Assembly (NCBI GenBank): GCA_014529385.2
Contig: CM043962.1
Span: 38,531,098 to 38,595,097 of the forward strand
DNA length: 64,000 bases
Direction: 5' to 3'
Source: Adiantum capillus-veneris
Lineage: Eukaryota; Streptophyta; Polypodiopsida; Polypodiales; Pteridaceae
This document shows, in pieces, positions 59,429-64,000 of this stretch. The notes below the pieces were generated by a model. The model did not search any database. It was given only the letters and a program-made list of their open reading frames with translations, and was not told where the DNA came from. Made by a program: the position numbers and the translations under genes. Positions within the stretch are counted from its first letter, which is position 1, and every line of letters starts with the position of its first letter.

Positions 59429-60015
59429 ACAATATATGTGGTTCACACAAGTGTGGGCTACATCCACGGGAAAGAATCCACTCAATGGATTTGCAAGTCT
59501 TTGAAGTAGAAGTAGATTATGAAGGGATTAGCAACCCTTAATGGAACTCCCAACTTGCTTCACTCTCCTCACCACCTCACGCACACTCTACCACCACCAA
59601 TCCACAATACTATGTGTAGAAGAGGCCTCCTTTTATAGGCCAAAACGGGCTACCCTCTCTCATGAGAGACGGCCATGTGTAGCTGCGTTTCTGTAGAGAA
59701 GTTCAAGTGGAACTCCCCCATGCACCCATGAATGGCTGTCCTTAGTTAGAGAAGTCCTCCTAAAACTCGACCACCAACCATTAAATTCAGACACCAACCA
59801 TAGACTTCTGGCCATCAGCCAACCGGCTACCAACTGACTATTTTTCAATCACTTTTAGACCGGCATCCGGTCATAATATTCCAATGATGGGCCTAAATTT
59901 TTGGTTTTTTGAGACGAGTGACTTTTCTCATGCAGGATGGCTTTTTGTCAAGGGGGCCTAACAAATGGCCATTTTCTGAGAATAAAATTACAACTAGCCT
60001 GATTGCACTTGGACA
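59132..60015 (-). repeat. 5' LTR of outer copia element
   Basis: Aligns with 42313-43201. Holds two (GA)n tracts (59199-59278, 59346-59426) created by a ~147-bp duplication that includes acaatatatgtggttcacac. The right edge is approximate. Confidence 0.75.
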
Positions 60016-60164
60016 CTCGGACCCTTAGTGCCTTCACTCCTGAACCCCAAATACATTAGGCTTGGCTTGGTGTCCAATTGGACTCTACCACCATTGGGGG
60101 TGGCACCATATATGCCTTTACAAGCTACCTGACATAAGATGTAGTCCATTGCGTTGTCCTCCCT

Positions 60165-60191
60165 CCCCCCCCCCCCCCCCCCCCCCCCCCC
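60165..60191. repeat. C27 homopolymer
   Basis: Twenty-seven consecutive C, shortly right of the outer copia element. Confidence 0.95.
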
Positions 60192-61860
60192 AAGAAAAAA
60201 AAGAAGAAACCAAAACTGATGGTAGGAATTAATGCTTCTTCTAAGTTGGTCCTCTGAGCCATCCTATTGCAAATAACAAGATGGTGTTGTGACCTTAGTA
60301 GAAATAGGTGGCAGCCAAATGCAGTGGGTGTCACTATGTCTACTAAAGTCTTCTCTTCTCCTACCTCATCCGAGGGTGTAGCATCATAAGTGCCTCAAAA
60401 GGAATATGTTTCACCTTGCCTACCATGTGCCTACCCATTGAACGCTTCGATGATGAATACTTCTCTCAAGCTTGAGCACTCCATAATCCCCCCATCTAGG
60501 CACATATGGCAAGTTTGTGTCTCCCTCTTCTTTGCTTTCCTCCTCCCTAGATCCATCCTTCTATGTTGCCCCCCTTATATCACAAACTTTGATCCTAATA
60601 TGGCAAAGCATATGCTACTCTATATGAATGTTCCTCATAAAAGTGTAGTCATATCCACAAGAAGTGGACATTTAAGTCTTCTGCTACATTTTGTATTCTC
60701 TTTGTAGCTCTTTAATATTAAGGTCAAATTTCTAGAAAAGCGGCATAGACTACCTAAAATAGCAACACAACAAGTTTTTTAATACCATAATCAAGATTGG
60801 GAGCACTACCACCATGCGTAATAAATGTCCAAGGTAGCCTACAGGCTTAAGAATATATAAACTCTAATTGATAGGACTTGACAAAACTAAAGCAATTTAT
60901 CCCCGAATCCATTTAAAATTTCTCATCAGCACAAGTAAGCGATTGGAAATTTGTGTTTGCTAGTTTAGAAATCTAACCAAAAGATCAAGCTTCAGTAGCT
61001 TTACACATCACAAAACTAGAAGCAATAGGGATATTAAACAGGCAGCAACACATGTCAAAGAACATAATGATGCAATCTTTGAAACATAAAGTGTCAGCCT
61101 ATTTGTAGATACCATCAGTTTAAATGACCCACCTAATAAAACAATAAAATGACCTATCTATAAAGCATAAATATAGCAGTATTTATGAGTGTAAGTAAAG
61201 ATACATCTAAGAAAAAAGTCCTTTGTAGTCATGGAGTTTAAAGTGATGATAACTAAACATTTGAATATTTTAGTTGGGCTCAAATATTTTTTAAATTTAA
61301 AATTTTGTAATGAAGGTTTCTTGTCATAATAACTAATATCTAATTCTCCTAAATGATTTTCTCATGTTAAACTGATCATTTAATATGGGAAAGTACCAGG
61401 GGAGAAAAAGCTAGAATATTGGTTAGGCTGGCAGATCGATCACAGTACGGAACCAAAGGAGGAAAAAGAGCTATCCAAAGGAAGGGGCATCTGCAAAAGA
61501 GCAATGTGCAACAATGGGCTTCAAAGACCCTAAGGTTCAACCCATTAAGACTTCCAAAATGCTAAGGTTCCAAAATTAAATCAAATACTCAATGGTCAAG
61601 CCTTAGGGCAATATTGAATGCTTGTGGGAAGACTCAAAAGTCTTCCCAATCCCTATCTAGGAGGGGGAGAGACATATTAGTAGGGGATGAGAGAGAAACA
61701 CACACACATTCTTCCAAGCTCCCTTTACACAAAGGGCATAGTGGACACATGTCAGCTTCCTAGCCTAGTTGTCCCCAAGGTGTATTCAAATCCTATTGGA
61801 TGTCCATAGAGGTGGACCAATGAGAATTAGGCTAGAGTAAATTTAGTTTCATTCATTTAA
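60192..61860. other. Intergenic, no gene recognised
   Basis: AT-rich, short open frames only. The left edge of the LTR ending at 62907 may lie somewhere in 60.2-62.5 kb but cannot be placed without its 3' partner. Confidence 0.45.
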
Positions 61861-62907
61861 GAACACTTGATAAAAGAACCAATAGAAATTAAGCTCTCTA
61901 GAAGACTATTGGATAGTCTCCCAAGGGGTCCAATGAGCATTCAACATCCAATGGCTTGCCTGATTCCTATTGGCCAGAAGACTAAGAAGTCCAATGAGAG
62001 TTTAATTGCATTATTTACATACCTAAATCTCTCACAAAACAGGAAAGGGGGACGCATGTCACAAGGCTATCACTTATGCTTCTTAATTGTCATTGGTTAA
62101 GCTTTGCATGGGCCAATAGGATGTCAGCATGAGCAAATAGCAAGAGGGGTCGACCAAGAGAGAGAAGGGGCTGATTTTTGCAAGGCAATAACACACACAC
62201 ACTCACACAATCTCATGTGTGAAGTAAAGAAGACTATCTCCTTCTCAAGCTTTAATGGAAAGCTCATCATCTACTCCAACCTTGTGAGAAGGGAGGCCTA
62301 CACCAACAACTTTTGGCTTTGTGATGCAAATCCAACCAAGAGCCAAGATCCAATGCATGCTCATCTCCTCTACCATGCTAATTACTAAGCTATTCTAAGC
62401 TATTAAGAGTGATTATGTGAGGAGACATACTTCTTTCTCATAAGAATACACATTCTTCCTCTCGATCTACTCTCATGCCCCACTAGCTTTCACCATCTTC
62501 AAAGGTGTGTGAGGTCTTGGGTCTGAGAGCATGAGGGAATTGATGTTGTGTTTTCAACTGTAAGCTTGGTTCTTGAAGCTTCCATCTTCATTGCACCAGC
62601 AAGTAATTGAAGGAACACAAAGTATTGTATTGTAAAATGTCTCCCTTGATGGGGAAACCTATAATACAAAGCCTTTTGGAGGGGGGACTGGCTCCGTGTA
62701 AATCCAGTCCTCAATTGTTGTCAATAGCTTAATTTCTCTCTCTTTTTGAAGTATTGTTCATGCCTATCTAACTAGATGTTATGCTTTTGTTGCTCTCCAA
62801 TCCAAGCACTCTTGCTATGCTCATTAGGAACCTATTCTTAATGAAATGCTCACTATGTCTATGTTATTTTCCGCTACACACAAGTTACTGGACCATTAAA
62901 TGTTACA
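61861..62907 (+). repeat. Probable 5' LTR region of an LTR element leaving the window
   Basis: The sequence just before the PBS ends ...tgttaca, as an LTR should. The start is unknown because the matching 3' LTR is outside the window; the left coordinate given is only a guess. Confidence 0.4.
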
Positions 62908-62908
62908 T

Positions 62909-62920
62909 TGGTATCAGAGC
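62909..62920 (+). promoter_or_regulatory. Primer-binding site (initiator Met-tRNA)
   Basis: Plus-strand tggtatcagagc one base after a CA end marks the start of an LTR retrotransposon interior. Confidence 0.8.
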
Positions 62921-63320
62921 ACAAGGTTTCTCTTTTCTTGCTCAAGAAGAGAGGTCCTCAAGATAGCTATAAATGGTTGGTATTATTAATTGCAATTGAG
63001 TAAGTAGAATAGGGATTTTTCGGCCTTCTGGTGCACCTGCTTTGTGTGGAGATAACAGGGCATTATTGTCGAGAGCTATGGTCTTAATAGTGGATCAGTC
63101 CTACGGGGCTTGCCTACATCTTAACCACTATTGAGCTATTAGAAGCTTGACATGAGCCGGTACTGTTTTGGTGGTGAAAGACCCTCTCTTCTATTCCTTG
63201 CATTTAATGACATTCGAGCCACGAGTACAGGAGCTTGAGTGCTTTTCTAAAGGGGTTAAGAGGAGTAGCAACTAGGGCTTAAAAGTGCCAAAGTACACCT
63301 AAAAATTTTACACCTAAAAA

Positions 63321-64000
63321 TTGTTAGAACGGCTGACAATAGTAAAGAGAGTGAAATTAATGTTGATAGCTTTGATTTTGCTAATGAACAGGCTACTAAT
63401 GATGCCCCTATGCTTGTCAATTACCTTGTTACTAGGCTTCAATAAGCCACGGACAATCCGTCCCTCCAAAGTGAAGTGCAATGACAGCTACGTGCTCATG
63501 GGATTCTCCAAACTCCCCATCAAGAAGACAGAGTACCTAGGAAGCCTCCTTGTGAGACTTCCAAAAGAGGCCTCTCTCCAATAAGGGAAGAAGAAGAGGA
63601 TCCATACGAAGGGTTCAATTACTTGGCGACACATCTCCTTCCCAAAGGAGAACTCAAGTTTCAATGGTAGAGCCCCCATCAAAAGAACGAGAAAGAAGTG
63701 AGTCTCTTGCCACCTCACCGGAGATGGCTCCACGAAGACGGAGGGCAAAATGCTCTCCAACACCCCCTAAACAGAGAAGACCATGGCACACTTCTCTACA
63801 CCATTATTCAAAGAGAGACAACAAAAAACAAAAGAAGAAAAAGGTGAAAAAGAGGTCACCCTCGTCTCCATCTTCTTCATCCTCTTCCTCTTATGAAGAA
63901 AGTGATGGTGTAGACAAGGAGGAACAAGGGAAGAAAAAGGTCACCCTCTTCTCGATCCTCCTCAAATTCTTCCTCTTCTGAACAAAGTGATGGTGCAGCT
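63321..64000 (+). pseudogene. Start of gag-like region of the right-edge LTR element (partial)
   Basis: Open but broken frames include CNDSYVLMGFSKLPIKKTEY and a Lys/Ser-rich stretch (NKKQKKKKVKKRS, then PSSPSSSSSSSYEESDGVDK). The tract caacaaaaaacaaaag-type sequence is repeated in character near the end. Family (copia or gypsy) cannot be decided because pol lies beyond the window. Confidence 0.4.

Noticed and set aside
59173-59541. Frames made of Ser-Leu or Arg-Glu repeats
   Set aside because: Translations of (GA)n/(CT)n tracts inside an LTR.

Overview
The window looks like nuclear DNA of a land plant, most likely a fern or another seed-free vascular plant. It is AT-rich and repeat-dense, with spliceosomal introns, long (CT)n/(GA)n/(CA)n microsatellites and many decayed LTR retrotransposons. 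One ordinary plant gene looks intact: a three-exon caffeate/flavonoid-type O-methyltransferase (39258-40906). The lineage is inferred from the repeat content and from one relic resembling fern-organelle mobile ORFs; nothing here fixes a species.

Layout. 1-560: divergent histone H3-like ORF. 0.9-1.5 kb: two related foldback elements. 1.7-4.9 kb: two unrecognised multi-exon genes on the minus strand, both damaged. 5-9 kb: no gene seen, but a decayed ~280-bp tandem repeat at 8.0-9.0 kb. 9.1-11.1 kb: broken Ty3/gypsy pol. 11.46-12.73 kb: broken superfamily-3 (D5/P4-like) helicase, followed at 12.75-13.53 kb by a dense run of hairpins that includes six ~70-bp units with changing but self-complementary stems around one conserved loop. 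13691-17686: Ty1/copia element with both LTRs, PBS, PPT and a perfect target duplication, sitting inside an older ~107-bp tandem repeat. 18.5-21.3 kb: broken kinase-like gene and broken coiled-coil gene. 21.5-23.7 kb: dead hAT transposase. 24.7-29.0 kb: multi-exon minus-strand gene that appears to join a ParB/Srx-like domain to a prokaryotic-type DNA methyltransferase, with several TAA/TAG interruptions.

29846-34323: gag-only (TR-GAG-type) element with 1.2-kb LTRs. 34.7-36.5 kb: unknown ORF pair and a copia integrase fragment. 36.9-37.1 kb: two tRNA-derived SINE heads, head to head. 42.3-60.0 kb: three-level nest. A copia element (minus) holds a short non-autonomous plus-strand LTR element (45834-57439), which itself holds a small copia derivative (46174-49548) and a Ty3/gypsy element (50.06-56.29 kb). 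62.9-64 kb: the start of another LTR element, identified by its primer-binding site and running off the window.

Most coding potential belongs to mobile elements in decay. The O-methyltransferase and possibly the H3-like gene are the likely live genes. The parts I would examine first are the conserved-loop hairpin array with the helicase relic beside it, and the ParB-methyltransferase gene.
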